The translations under genes and the position numbers were made by a program. Below are positions 8,580 through 16,518 of a DNA stretch of 64,000 nt, piece after piece. Source of the stretch: Marinobacter psychrophilus (lineage in GTDB: Bacteria > Pseudomonadota > Gammaproteobacteria > Pseudomonadales > Oleiphilaceae). The notes under the pieces were generated by a model. It was not told the DNA's origin. It ran no database searches and was given only the letters and a program-made list of their open reading frames with translations. The stretch spans positions 372,001-436,000 of the forward strand of contig NZ_CP011494.1 in assembly GCF_001043175.1 (NCBI RefSeq), read 5' to 3'. How positions within the stretch are numbered: the first letter of the stretch is position 1; each line of letters opens with the position of its first letter.

Positions 8580-9344
8580 ATGACTGACACCAAAACTGAA
8601 TCCCGGATCCAGGTCATTGACCGGGCCGCGCGGCTAATGGATGCGATTGGGCGTTATTCCAAGCCGGTCAAACTGAAAACGCTAGGCGCCGAGACTGGGC
8701 TTGCGCCTTCCACAGCTTATCGAATTCTTCAGTCATTGATCAGCAATCGTTTTGTTGAGCGAGATTCCAACGGGGGTTACCGTCTGGGCCAGAAATTGCT
8801 GCAATTGAGCAATCGCCTGCATTCGGATATTGACCTGCGGGGGGTCTCGCTCCCTTACATGCGGGAATTGTGTGACCGATTGAGTGAAACCATCAACCTC
8901 ACGATTCGTGAGGGTGATGTGGTGATTTATTTTGAAAAGGTGACGCCGAATCGCATGATGCATGTAAACCAGATCGTAGGTAGTCGCGCACCCTTGCATG
9001 TTACCGCTGTGGGTAAGCTCATGCTGGGCCTTGCGGGAGAGGATGAGATTGAGAGTTACGCCCGGCGAACCAATCTGCCCGCTTATACACGCAATACACT
9101 GTCTTCACTGAGCAAGCTTGAGGAGGTCTGTATGACCAGCATTCGACAGGGCTACTCACTGGATAATGAAGAAGCTGAGATTGGCGTGGGTTGTATTGGC
9201 GTGCTGCTGTTCGAAAAGTCTGGAAATGTGAGCGCGGGACTCTCAATTTCCGCGCCGATTGAGCGGAGAAAAAATGAATGGATCGGTGAATTGAAGAAAG
9301 CCGGTGAGGAAATTTCCCGGCATTTAGGGTATCGGCCCGGTTAA
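8580..9344 (+). CDS. bhcR: IclR-family regulator of the bhc operon
   Basis: A 254-residue IclR protein with a winged helix at about 10-75 (KLKTLGAETGLAPSTAYRILQSL) and an effector-binding domain from about 80 to the end, with GSRAPLHVTAVGKLML and a Cys in GVGCIGVLLF typical of the family. In Paracoccus, BhcR senses glyoxylate and controls bhcABCD. Here the gene is divergent from bhcA with two palindromic sites between, as expected for that job. It ends 57 bases before the convergent GntR gene. Confidence 0.88.
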   Translation: MTDTKTESRIQVIDRAARLMDAIGRYSKPVKLKTLGAETGLAPSTAYRILQSLISNRFVERDSNGGYRLGQKLLQLSNRLHSDIDLRGVSLPYMRELCDRLSETINLTIREGDVVIYFEKVTPNRMMHVNQIVGSRAPLHVTAVGKLMLGLAGEDEIESYARRTNLPAYTRNTLSSLSKLEEVCMTSIRQGYSLDNEEAEIGVGCIGVLLFEKSGNVSAGLSISAPIERRKNEWIGELKKAGEEISRHLGYRPG

Positions 9345-9398
9345 CGCCCTGGTGGGTCAGCGAAGGCTAAGAGGCGAGGTGGCCGGGAGAGTGGCTCT

Positions 9399-10122
9399 GG
9401 ATTAGTCAGTTTTCATCCCCGTCAGGTTGGCAGCCTCCAGCTTACGACTTAAGTGACACCGGAGAATGTTGCCAAGACGCTCTCCATCGCGATCTTGAAG
9501 AGCCTCAATCATCTGTTCATGGTCTTTCACTGCTTTGTGCCAGTAGTCGTCGGTCATCTGAGCGGAATATCGAATTCGTACAATACGTTGACTAAGGTTG
9601 TTATACATTTCCAGAAGCACGTCATTCTTTGACGCCAGCATGATGCATTCGTGAATTGCCTGGTTGGCGCGGAAGTATTCCTTGAGTTCACCGCGGTGAA
9701 AATGCTCGACCATTTTAATGTGAAGTGCACGTATGTGGGTAATTTCAGCATCACTGATGTATTGGCAGGCAGTTTCACCGGACAACCCCTCTAGGGCGCC
9801 CATGATGTTGTAGGTATGCTCGACGTCCTTCGCGGTTAAACGGGTTACTCGAGCACCGCGATTTGGCAGCATTTCAATCAGCCCTTCAGATTTCAGAACT
9901 TTCAACGCTTCGCGGAGAGGCGTTCTGGAAATGCCGAATTTCTCGCAGAGCCCTTTTTCGGAAATTTTCTCTCCAGACGCCAGCGTGCCAAGTTCGATCA
10001 ACTCTCTGATTCTGTCGGCAGCTTCTTGATAAAGAACTTTCTGTTGTATCTTTTCCATGTGACCTTTTCTTAACATAAGTAGTGAGCTGCCGACAATTTT
10101 CATGGGGCAGTCGTATCTCAGG
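9399..10122 (-). repeat. Direct repeat copy 1 (GntR gene plus leader)
   Basis: This stretch pairs with 16519-17242 at a constant offset of 7120 bases with no visible gap. Similarity covers the whole GntR gene and about 64 bases upstream of its start, ending at GTATCTCAGG. By eye more than 80 percent of bases match. Both copies lie on the minus strand, so they form a long direct repeat. Confidence 0.85.
9402..10058 (-). CDS. GntR/FCD-family regulator, copy 1
   Basis: A 218-residue FadR-type GntR protein with a winged helix-turn-helix (YQEAADRIRELIELGTLASGEKISEKGLCEKFGISRTPLREALKVL is split around residues 8-52) and a C-terminal FCD ligand domain that keeps the metal-type histidines (near HEC, HGEL and CHLSRK). 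I start it at the ATG at 10058, which matches the start of the paralogue at 16522; the open frame continues 78 bases upstream. It now sits downstream of a ruined TRAP permease and convergent with bhcR. It may cross-regulate with its twin, since the recognition helices look the same. Confidence 0.85.
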   Translation of the reverse strand: MEKIQQKVLYQEAADRIRELIELGTLASGEKISEKGLCEKFGISRTPLREALKVLKSEGLIEMLPNRGARVTRLTAKDVEHTYNIMGALEGLSGETACQYISDAEITHIRALHIKMVEHFHRGELKEYFRANQAIHECIMLASKNDVLLEMYNNLSQRIVRIRYSAQMTDDYWHKAVKDHEQMIEALQDRDGERLGNILRCHLSRKLEAANLTGMKTD

Positions 10123-10184
10123 CGCCAGCCGCCCAAGGGAGATCTATTGGTTCAAACAGTCCACAGGCTCCGATACGCTTTCGA

Positions 10185-10525
10185 TCAAATCTCTCTGTAT
10201 GGCCGAATCGATATTTGTATTCTTAAGCCAACAGGTCGACAAAAAATATAGAAAGGTATGCCCGCAATCTGGGAAGCCAGGTACAGCGCTAGCGCGATCG
10301 GTGGGGCAATATACGCCATGGATAGGTAAGTCGTCATAACTGCGCCAAAATGAATAACGTCAAACCCAACGGCCTTCACTGCAGGACGAAACAACGGAAC
10401 GAGTCAGTAAATCGTGGATACAGGATCGAGGCGTTCGCAATCACACCATAGAGCATCAGATTTATGCTTGGGTGTATGACCACGCTGAACATCCAGCCCT
10501 CCGCCGCCGTTGCGCACGCAAAGCC
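10185..10525 (-). pseudogene. Broken TRAP large permease (DctM/SiaM) remnant
   Basis: On the minus strand about 10525-10420 encodes CATAAEG and then HPSINLMLYGVIANASI, which is the mid-protein DctM motif normally read as G-hydrophobic-IPPSIxxxLYGVIAxxSI. After a frame change, 10406-10250 encodes PLFRPAVKAVGFDVIHFG and IAPPIALALYLASQIAGIPF, the C-terminal DctM motif. About 150 intervening residues are gone and there are stops between. This is the tail of a fourth TRAP transporter, probably once controlled by the adjacent GntR gene. It is not functional. Confidence 0.7.
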
Positions 10526-10534
10526 TATCGGATA

Positions 10535-10554
10535 AACGAATCGTCCGATTCGTT
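10535..10554. promoter_or_regulatory. Perfect 20-base palindrome
   Basis: AACGAATCG-TC-CGATTCGTT: 9-base arms around TC, between the amidase stop and the permease remnant. It may be a regulator site left from the lost transporter, or a hairpin. It is followed by an A-rich run on the plus strand. Confidence 0.5.
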
Positions 10555-10556
10555 AT

Positions 10557-10593
10557 AAAAAAATTGTGGGCCGCGCGTTTACCGAGCGCGCGG
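10557..10593 (-). terminator. Putative terminator of the amidase operon
   Basis: Read on the minus strand, CCGCGCG pairs with CGCGCGG (10587-10593 and 10571-10577) around a 9-base loop; after CCCACAA a run of seven T follows (10557-10563). It lies about 90 bases past the amidase stop. The few bases between stem and T run make it weaker than the classic form. Confidence 0.5.
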
Positions 10594-10683
10594 CGGGCAA
10601 CACAAAGAAGGATGTGAGAATCAAAACGAGATTTTTCAAAACATATAACGGTCAAATTATCGGTTTTATGTTCGTATTATGCA

Positions 10684-11982
10684 TTACTCAATGTCACTCC
10701 CGTCTTGTGTTGTGAGCATGACAGCCTTTGCGATAGACAATAGTTTTGCATCGGCCCCTTCCGCGCCGATGAACTGCATACCAATGGGCATGCCGTGGAT
10801 ACCTTTGCCTATGGGAAGAGAAATACAGGGCAGACCTAGAAGTGTCCAGGCTCGGCAATAGAGTGGGTCGCCTGTAACATCGTGGCCCAGAGGTGCTTCG
10901 CCGTTCACGCTGGGCGCCAAAATGACGTCCAAATCAAAAGTGAATCGCTTTGCGATCTCACGTCGGTGCCAGGCTGTTGCCTGAATGGCTGCTCGATAAT
11001 CCTCGGGAGCCACGGCCAAGCCCTGCTCAATGATGGCCACAAGCTTTGGCCCCATTTGATCCCGGTACGTGTCATATTCGAAAGCGAGGGTTCGGGCGGC
11101 TTCATAAGCCATGACGCATTTTTGTACGTCGACCAAGGCATCGAAGTTGGCGGGTAAATCAAGTTCGAAGACTTGGGCGCCGGCTTTCAATAGCATGCGG
11201 CGGGTGGCACCCATTACGCTGACGGTGTCGACAGTGAGAGGGCCATCCAAGGGTAAAGCTCTGACACCGACCCGCAAACCATAAAGATTTAAGCCCTCAA
11301 TCTTGGGCGGTGGCGACGCGGTGAGGACAGCAAACGCCAAGGCGATATCGTCAACGCTGCGAGCGAACCAGCCAACCGTGTCCAGGGACGGGCTAAAACC
11401 TTTAACACCCGCCAGTGGGACCGTGTTAAATGTGGGCTTGAAGCCGATGACTCCGCAGAAGCTCGCCGGGCGTATAATACTGCCGGCGGTTTGAGTGCCA
11501 AGAGCCAGCGGAACCATGCCAGCTGCAACCGCGGCTGCTGAACCGCTGGACGACCCGCCCGGGGTTCGTCTGTAGTCCAGCGGATTGCGTGTTTTACCCG
11601 GTGTAAAGTAGGCAAGCTCTGTACTGACCGTCTTACCCACGATGGTTGCTCCAGCGCGTCGGAGCAGAGTAATGGCGGCGGCATCCCAAGGGGAGCGCTC
11701 CGAGCGGAGATACGACGTTCCCCATGTTGTCGGCATATCTTGGGTATCGAAATTATCTTTTACGCCAATCGGAATGCCTGATAAAGCCGCTCCGTGCGAC
11801 GCGTTCAGACCGTTCAGGCACTCTGTTTTCTCCTGCAGGTGCTGCCAAGCACGAACGTCCTCCTCGCGATCGGCTATGCGCGCAAAGCAAGCGTCAATCA
11901 GAGCCGCTGGCTCATCATCGCCTGCTGCGACTCGTTGTTGGAAATCAACGGCGGAAATCGTATTGAGATCTGAACAGGGCAT
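10684..11982 (-). CDS. Amidase (amidase signature family, GatA-like)
   Basis: A 432-residue amidase of the Ser-cisSer-Lys class. The catalytic Lys is in IPIGVKDNF, the Gly/Ser-rich signature is TPGGSSSGSAAAVAAG, and the nucleophile Ser is in TQTAGSIIRPASF. Enzymes of this class hydrolyse free amides; the exact substrate cannot be read. The ATG at 11982 follows a perfect AGGAGG, so the upstream extension of the frame is ignored. It is 52 bases downstream of the TRAP permease and is the last gene of the unit nitrilase-dctP-dctQ-dctM-amidase, so it probably acts on what that transporter imports. It is not the GatA of tRNA amidation, since gatB and gatC are absent. Confidence 0.85.
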   Translation of the reverse strand: MPCSDLNTISAVDFQQRVAAGDDEPAALIDACFARIADREEDVRAWQHLQEKTECLNGLNASHGAALSGIPIGVKDNFDTQDMPTTWGTSYLRSERSPWDAAAITLLRRAGATIVGKTVSTELAYFTPGKTRNPLDYRRTPGGSSSGSAAAVAAGMVPLALGTQTAGSIIRPASFCGVIGFKPTFNTVPLAGVKGFSPSLDTVGWFARSVDDIALAFAVLTASPPPKIEGLNLYGLRVGVRALPLDGPLTVDTVSVMGATRRMLLKAGAQVFELDLPANFDALVDVQKCVMAYEAARTLAFEYDTYRDQMGPKLVAIIEQGLAVAPEDYRAAIQATAWHRREIAKRFTFDLDVILAPSVNGEAPLGHDVTGDPLYCRAWTLLGLPCISLPIGKGIHGMPIGMQFIGAEGADAKLLSIAKAVMLTTQDGSDIE

Positions 11983-12034
11983 AAAATGTAAACCTCCTTG
12001 GACGGATGAAGACCATGGTTTCAACGCGGCCGAA

Positions 12035-13312
12035 TCAACCAAACACGAAGTTTGGGAGCGCCAGGCTGATTGCCGGGATGTAGGCAATTAACAGGAGTAA
12101 AACGAGCATACCGATCAAGAACGGCATGACAGTCCGAACGAAATCGTAGATCCGAATTTCAGCAATAGCGCTCACTATGTACATAGCCATTCCGATGGGA
12201 GGCGTGATGAGTCCAACTTGAAGCCCAAAGATCACAATCACCCCCAGATGCACAGGATCGATTCCGAGAAGCACTGTGAGTGGAGCGAGAATCGGAACGA
12301 TCAGAGCCAGGGCTGATATCGTCTCCATAAAGCAACCGATGATGAGGACGCCGGCAAGGATCGCAAGCATCGCTACCCAATATTGCGAGCCTTCTCCCAA
12401 GTCAAAGATAATCCCGCCGACTTGCTCACGGATAAGAATCCAACTGAACGCGCTAGCCATCATTACAATAAACATGAAAATACCAGTGTACTTAACCGTG
12501 TCGCGCACAACTCCGACCAGCTCCTCCTTCGTGAGTTCTCGACGAATCGCTATAAGTATCAGCCCATACGCTACGGCGACACCCGATGCCTCTGTTGGCG
12601 TAAAGAAGCCACTGAGTAAGCCACCCATCAGAATTACCGGCATCATCAGTTCTGGGATAGCCCCCATCGCCGCCTTCCAGAGTTCGCTAAAACGGAATTT
12701 GGACTTTTCGGACGCATGCTGTTTGGCCATTATGCGCACGATGAGCATAAAGACCAGCCCCAACAACACGCCTGGCACCGCACCGGCAAGGAACAGGCGT
12801 CCAACCGAAACCTGAGCCATTGCGCCGTAAATGATGAAGGGGATACTTGGCGGGATAAGTGGTCCAATACAAGCAGATGCTCCGGTCACAGCCGCAGCGA
12901 ACCGTGGCGTATAGCCCGCCTGTTTCATGAGCCGGATCTCTACTGCGCCGAGCCCCGCCGCGTCTGCGGACGAGGAACCCGACATGCCCGAAAAAAGCAT
13001 GCTCGCCGCCACGTTGACCTGCGCCAATCCACCGGTTAAATGTCCTACTAGCGCCTTTGCAAAATTCAGCAAGCGCATCGCCATCGGCCCCGTCGTCATA
13101 AGCAGGCCGACAAAGATGAACATAGGGATTGCCATCAGCGTAAACGAGTCCGCTGTAGCAACGGCCCGCTGCAGTAAAGCAGAGAGAGGAATGCCTGTTT
13201 GCCAGAAGTAAAAAATTCCGGCCAAGCCAAATGCGAACGGTACGGGGATTCTGAGTAGAAGCCCGATCAGGAGAACCAGTATTCCAAGTCCAAGTTCGAA
13301 CTCAGACAGCAT
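12035..13312 (-). CDS. dctM: TRAP transporter large permease (first system)
   Basis: The 425-residue 12-helix inner-membrane channel subunit of a TRAP transporter, which couples solute uptake to sodium. The family motifs are present: LMAIPMFIFVGLLM, GMSGSSSADAAGLG, GPLIPPSIPFIIYG and LITPPIGMAMYIVS. I start it at 13312, behind AGGAGGG; it overlaps the end of dctQ by 11 bases. The separate dctQ and dctM genes make it a DctPQM rather than a fused SiaQM system. Confidence 0.93.
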   Translation of the reverse strand: MLSEFELGLGILVLLIGLLLRIPVPFAFGLAGIFYFWQTGIPLSALLQRAVATADSFTLMAIPMFIFVGLLMTTGPMAMRLLNFAKALVGHLTGGLAQVNVAASMLFSGMSGSSSADAAGLGAVEIRLMKQAGYTPRFAAAVTGASACIGPLIPPSIPFIIYGAMAQVSVGRLFLAGAVPGVLLGLVFMLIVRIMAKQHASEKSKFRFSELWKAAMGAIPELMMPVILMGGLLSGFFTPTEASGVAVAYGLILIAIRRELTKEELVGVVRDTVKYTGIFMFIVMMASAFSWILIREQVGGIIFDLGEGSQYWVAMLAILAGVLIIGCFMETISALALIVPILAPLTVLLGIDPVHLGVIVIFGLQVGLITPPIGMAMYIVSAIAEIRIYDFVRTVMPFLIGMLVLLLLIAYIPAISLALPNFVFG

Positions 13313-13829
13313 GAGACGCCCTCCTACCCAGGTATTTGTCGACCGCATCAAGGGCGACAAAGGTCAGCATAATGAATGCGGCGACCGGAGCGCTTGCGTA
13401 CACGTACACCATTTGGATATTCAGCGCGGGTGAGTATGAAGTGGCAAACTCCAGGGCCTGCCAACCGTACGTCAGAAGAAAGATCAGGATTGCGACACAG
13501 ACAACCTTCACGAAGAACTCATGCAAACCCTTGAGGCGATCCGGCATGATAGCGTTGATCGCATCAATGGTTACATGCTGTCCTTTGCGAAACACAACGG
13601 CTGCACTTAGCCATGCCAGCCAGACAAATACATAGCGAGTAAGTTCTTCGGTCCAGGTGGGTGGAGCCTGGAGAACGTAACGGGAAAAAACCTGAGCGAT
13701 GATGAGAGCCGCAATGATGACGAAGGCGCTTCCGGCAACGAAAATCAATGCGTCTTCTATTTTATCCGCAGTCAGGCTCGCCCAATTTTGCGATTGCCGA
13801 TCTTTGCTTGGTTGCGCAGCTATAGCCAT
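13302..13829 (-). CDS. dctQ: TRAP transporter small permease (first system)
   Basis: A 175-residue protein with four membrane segments (about 31-55, 66-84, 108-130 and 146-166) and the DctQ pattern RYVLQAPPTWTEELTRYVFVW in the first half. It partners the large permease and overlaps its gene. It lies 134 bases downstream of dctP, with a stable hairpin in the gap. Confidence 0.9.
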   Translation of the reverse strand: MAIAAQPSKDRQSQNWASLTADKIEDALIFVAGSAFVIIAALIIAQVFSRYVLQAPPTWTEELTRYVFVWLAWLSAAVVFRKGQHVTIDAINAIMPDRLKGLHEFFVKVVCVAILIFLLTYGWQALEFATSYSPALNIQMVYVYASAPVAAFIMLTFVALDAVDKYLGRRASHAV

Positions 13830-13924
13830 AACCGATCCTCACACAGCACTCGATCCAAGTATGGAAAGCCGAAGAACCTCTATTAGGATTTCCATTTCCT
13901 CAGGCTTCGTCTGTTTTCAATGAT

Positions 13925-13952
13925 GGCCATAGCGCTTGAGAGCCCTATGGCC
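13925..13952 (-). terminator. Hairpin directly 3' of dctP (first system)
   Basis: GGCCATAG and CTATGGCC form 8 perfect base pairs around a 12-base loop, 12 bases beyond the dctP stop and well before dctQ. There is no T run, so it is more likely an mRNA-protecting or attenuating element than a full terminator. Similar hairpins follow the binding-protein genes at 36351 and 46765. Confidence 0.5.
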
Positions 13953-13963
13953 TGATTCACCAA

Positions 13964-14965
13964 TCACCGAAGGCGCACGATTTCCTCATAGACACCCTCT
14001 TTCCACTTGTCGGCGTATTCAGTAGCGACAGACTCGACCAGGGAAGAAAATTCATTGAGGGTTTCTTTATCCAGCTCGATGATATTGACTCCCGCAGCTT
14101 CGAATTCCGCTAGGTACTTGCCATCGGCTTCAAATTCCCACTGGTTCGCGAGGGAGATCGCTTCGTCAATATTGTTATCGAATGCGGCTTGTATTTCGGG
14201 GGATAAGTTCTGCCAGACGCGGTCACTGATTTCCCACCAGAAAGCCTCTCTTATGTGGGCGGTTAGGGTCACGTTGTCCTGCACTTCCTGAAAATTGTTA
14301 GCGACCATAATCGAGGCGGGATTTTCCTGCGCGTCAATGGTCCCGGTCTGCAGAGCCGTATAGACTTCGGGGAATGCCATCGGGACAGGTCGGGCTCCCA
14401 GCGCGCGGAAGGCATCAATTTGTACAGGGATTTCGCGGATTCTTATTCGCAGATCTTTCATATCCGCCGGACTCTGGACTTTTTTCTCGCTCGTGGTCAG
14501 GTGCCGAGGTGCACGGTGGGCCCATCCCAGGATGCGAATGCCCTTTTGATCCAGAAACTGTTGATGCATCTCTTTGCCAATCTTTCCGTTTAATACTTTT
14601 GTAACGTGATCCGCATCAGCGAACACATAGGGGAGCAGGAGTGCACCGTATTCAGGTGCCAGGACCGAGATTATCTGGGCTCCGCTGACGCCCATTTGAA
14701 TGGCGCCAGACTGGAGCATGTCGTAGGTTTCTCGCTCGCTTCCGAGTTCGTGTGTATGGAAGTAACGAAACTTGACGGCACCGTCTGTTTCTTCTGTTAC
14801 TGCATTGCCGAACCATTCCAGAGCTCGGGCGGTGGGCGTGCCCACCCCCATTTCGTGATTGACCTGAATCGTGGTCACGTCGGCTTTTACGGTTGCGGCG
14901 AACGAGATCGAAATGGCAATGGCAATCTGGACTATGGTTAACTTATGGAACAGTGAAATTTTCAT
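13964..14965 (-). CDS. dctP: TRAP solute-binding protein (first system)
   Basis: The 333-residue periplasmic receptor, with a signal peptide ending near SISFAATVKA and the DctP pattern: RIRIREIPVQIDAFRALGA carrying the carboxylate-binding arginine, then PMAFPEVYTALQTGTIDAQENP. DctP ligands are nearly always carboxylates. The neighbouring amide hydrolases suggest an N-acyl, ureido or amide-bearing acid. I use the ATG at 14965 behind GGGAGAG. The CN hydrolase gene is 63 bases upstream on the same strand. Confidence 0.92.
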   Translation of the reverse strand: MKISLFHKLTIVQIAIAISISFAATVKADVTTIQVNHEMGVGTPTARALEWFGNAVTEETDGAVKFRYFHTHELGSERETYDMLQSGAIQMGVSGAQIISVLAPEYGALLLPYVFADADHVTKVLNGKIGKEMHQQFLDQKGIRILGWAHRAPRHLTTSEKKVQSPADMKDLRIRIREIPVQIDAFRALGARPVPMAFPEVYTALQTGTIDAQENPASIMVANNFQEVQDNVTLTAHIREAFWWEISDRVWQNLSPEIQAAFDNNIDEAISLANQWEFEADGKYLAEFEAAGVNIIELDKETLNEFSSLVESVATEYADKWKEGVYEEIVRLR

Positions 14966-15028
14966 TGGCTCTCCCAATATATTTATGTTCATAGATTTAG
15001 AAGTCCGATACGAGCATTTAGGTCAACC

Positions 15029-15889
15029 TCATTCTCTCTGTTTTTTTGCAATGTCTCCGTACAAGTCTGGCCGTCGCGCTTTCATGTAGCCGAGCTTCGC
15101 TTGGGCCAGTTCGACAACTGATGTATCGATTTCCCAACCGAAATCGACGCCTGGTTCACGGTCTTTTTGTACAGTGATCTCGCCTTCGGGCGTGATTACG
15201 CAGGAACTACCGTAGAAGTCAGCCGGATTGACTTTGTCGACAGTGAGTTCATCCCCGCCTTTGTTTACTGCAACTACCCATACCCCGTTTTCAATCGCTC
15301 TGATTTGGAGCTCTTGAACGAACATTGCGGAACGGAAGCCACTTGAGGACGCAGGAACAATGACCACCGAAGCGCCATTAAGGGTCAGTGCTCGCCAAGC
15401 TTCAGGGAAGGACCGGTCATAACAGATCAATATGCCGACCCGCACGCCTTTGATGTCCCAAATGGCGAAGTTGTTACCCGCAGAGAAATAAAAACGTTCA
15501 AAGCCACGGGTTTTTCCATGGTTAATATTCGGAATGTGGGTCTTGCTGTATTGACCTTTGACACCCCCGTCTGTACCCATCAGGACAGCGGTGTTCAGAT
15601 ATTTCTCGTCGTCTTTGTGGAACAGCGTTCCCACTACCTCGCAAGCCCCCTGTACCGCCAATTTGGAAAGGCATTCTGTTGTCGGGCCAGGAATAGACTC
15701 TGCCAGCGCAAACCACTTGTTGTCTTTCTCCAACGGGAAGTAAGGCGTTGATATGAGCTCAGGAAAAATCAACAGGTCCGGCGAGTGCCGTTCGACAGCT
15801 TGCATTCCAAGCGTCTCGATTGCGTCGAGTTGAACCTCCAGGGAACCTGCATAGGGCCCAAGCTGTACGCAGGCAATTTTTAAAATCAT
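15029..15889 (-). CDS. Carbon-nitrogen hydrolase (nitrilase superfamily)
   Basis: A 286-residue nitrilase-superfamily amidase with the full Glu-Lys-Cys triad: Glu in IFPELIS, Lys in YSKTHIPN and the nucleophile Cys in LICYDRSFPEA. The sequence around the Cys resembles N-carbamoylputrescine amidase and beta-ureidopropionase more than true nitrilases. It is the first gene of the unit running through the TRAP genes to the amidase. Two different amide hydrolases in one transporter operon suggest stepwise hydrolysis of a carbamoyl or diamide compound; the substrate is not known. Just upstream, 15916-15928 is a small palindrome (CTATA-TCT-TATAG). Confidence 0.85.
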   Translation of the reverse strand: MILKIACVQLGPYAGSLEVQLDAIETLGMQAVERHSPDLLIFPELISTPYFPLEKDNKWFALAESIPGPTTECLSKLAVQGACEVVGTLFHKDDEKYLNTAVLMGTDGGVKGQYSKTHIPNINHGKTRGFERFYFSAGNNFAIWDIKGVRVGILICYDRSFPEAWRALTLNGASVVIVPASSSGFRSAMFVQELQIRAIENGVWVVAVNKGGDELTVDKVNPADFYGSSCVITPEGEITVQKDREPGVDFGWEIDTSVVELAQAKLGYMKARRPDLYGDIAKKQRE

Positions 15890-15989
15890 TGATAAATGTC
15901 CATTTTCGGCGTTGGCTATATCTTATAGTAGAAATGAATAATGAATGCAATAGTTGACCGACTCGTTAAACGGTGGCCAGACGATCACA

Positions 15990-16195
15990 AATATGGTGCC
16001 CAGAGATCTTCAACACCGACCAAGGCAGCCAGCTTGCTAGCGACGGTTTCACCAGCATTTTCGATGAATATCAAATCAAGGCCAGCAAGGATGATAACGG
16101 TAGGAGAATTGACAACGGCATCGTGGAGAGGCTTTGGCGCAGCGTGAAGTATGAAGAGGTCTATCTGAATGCATACGATGATGTGGTAATGGCCC
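15990..16195 (+). mobile_element. IS3-family transposase fragment
   Basis: The plus strand encodes IFNTDQGSQLASDGFTSIF, then GRRIDNGIVERLWRSVKYEE. These carry the second Asp and the Glu of the DDE triad in IS3-type OrfB. The N-terminal half with the first Asp and the C-terminal end are missing, and no inverted repeats are seen. The open frame continues to 16425, but the residues after YDDVVMAR no longer fit a transposase. It is a dead remnant. The stretch 16200-16518 holds nothing else I recognise. Confidence 0.75.
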
Positions 16196-16518
16196 GACGA
16201 TCTCGAAACATCGGAACGTGTCAATTTGCAGTTCGTCGCCTAAAAGACATGGCTCGACCTGTTTACCGTCGGCAAGTGTGGTGGACAGGAGAAGGTCAAA
16301 TGGCGACAGGCCAGCTACTTCCATCCGGGGACCTGATGGGCGCCGCCGTCGAATTTATTGATAAGCTGCGCGTGGGTAAGATTTCCTTTGAACGCTGTAA
16401 AAGCCACTTTGGCGGTGCTAAGTGACCTAGAGTACGTTCTGGTATTCCTGAACCTCGATAACGGACGCCTAGAAGTGCTCGGCGTCCAGCGCCCGGGTGC
16501 GGCTAAGAAAGCAGCCCT

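Noticed and set aside
16200..16425. Continuation of the IS3 transposase frame.
   Set aside because: The residues after YDDVVMAR lose all resemblance to the transposase and match nothing I know, so I end the element at about 16195.
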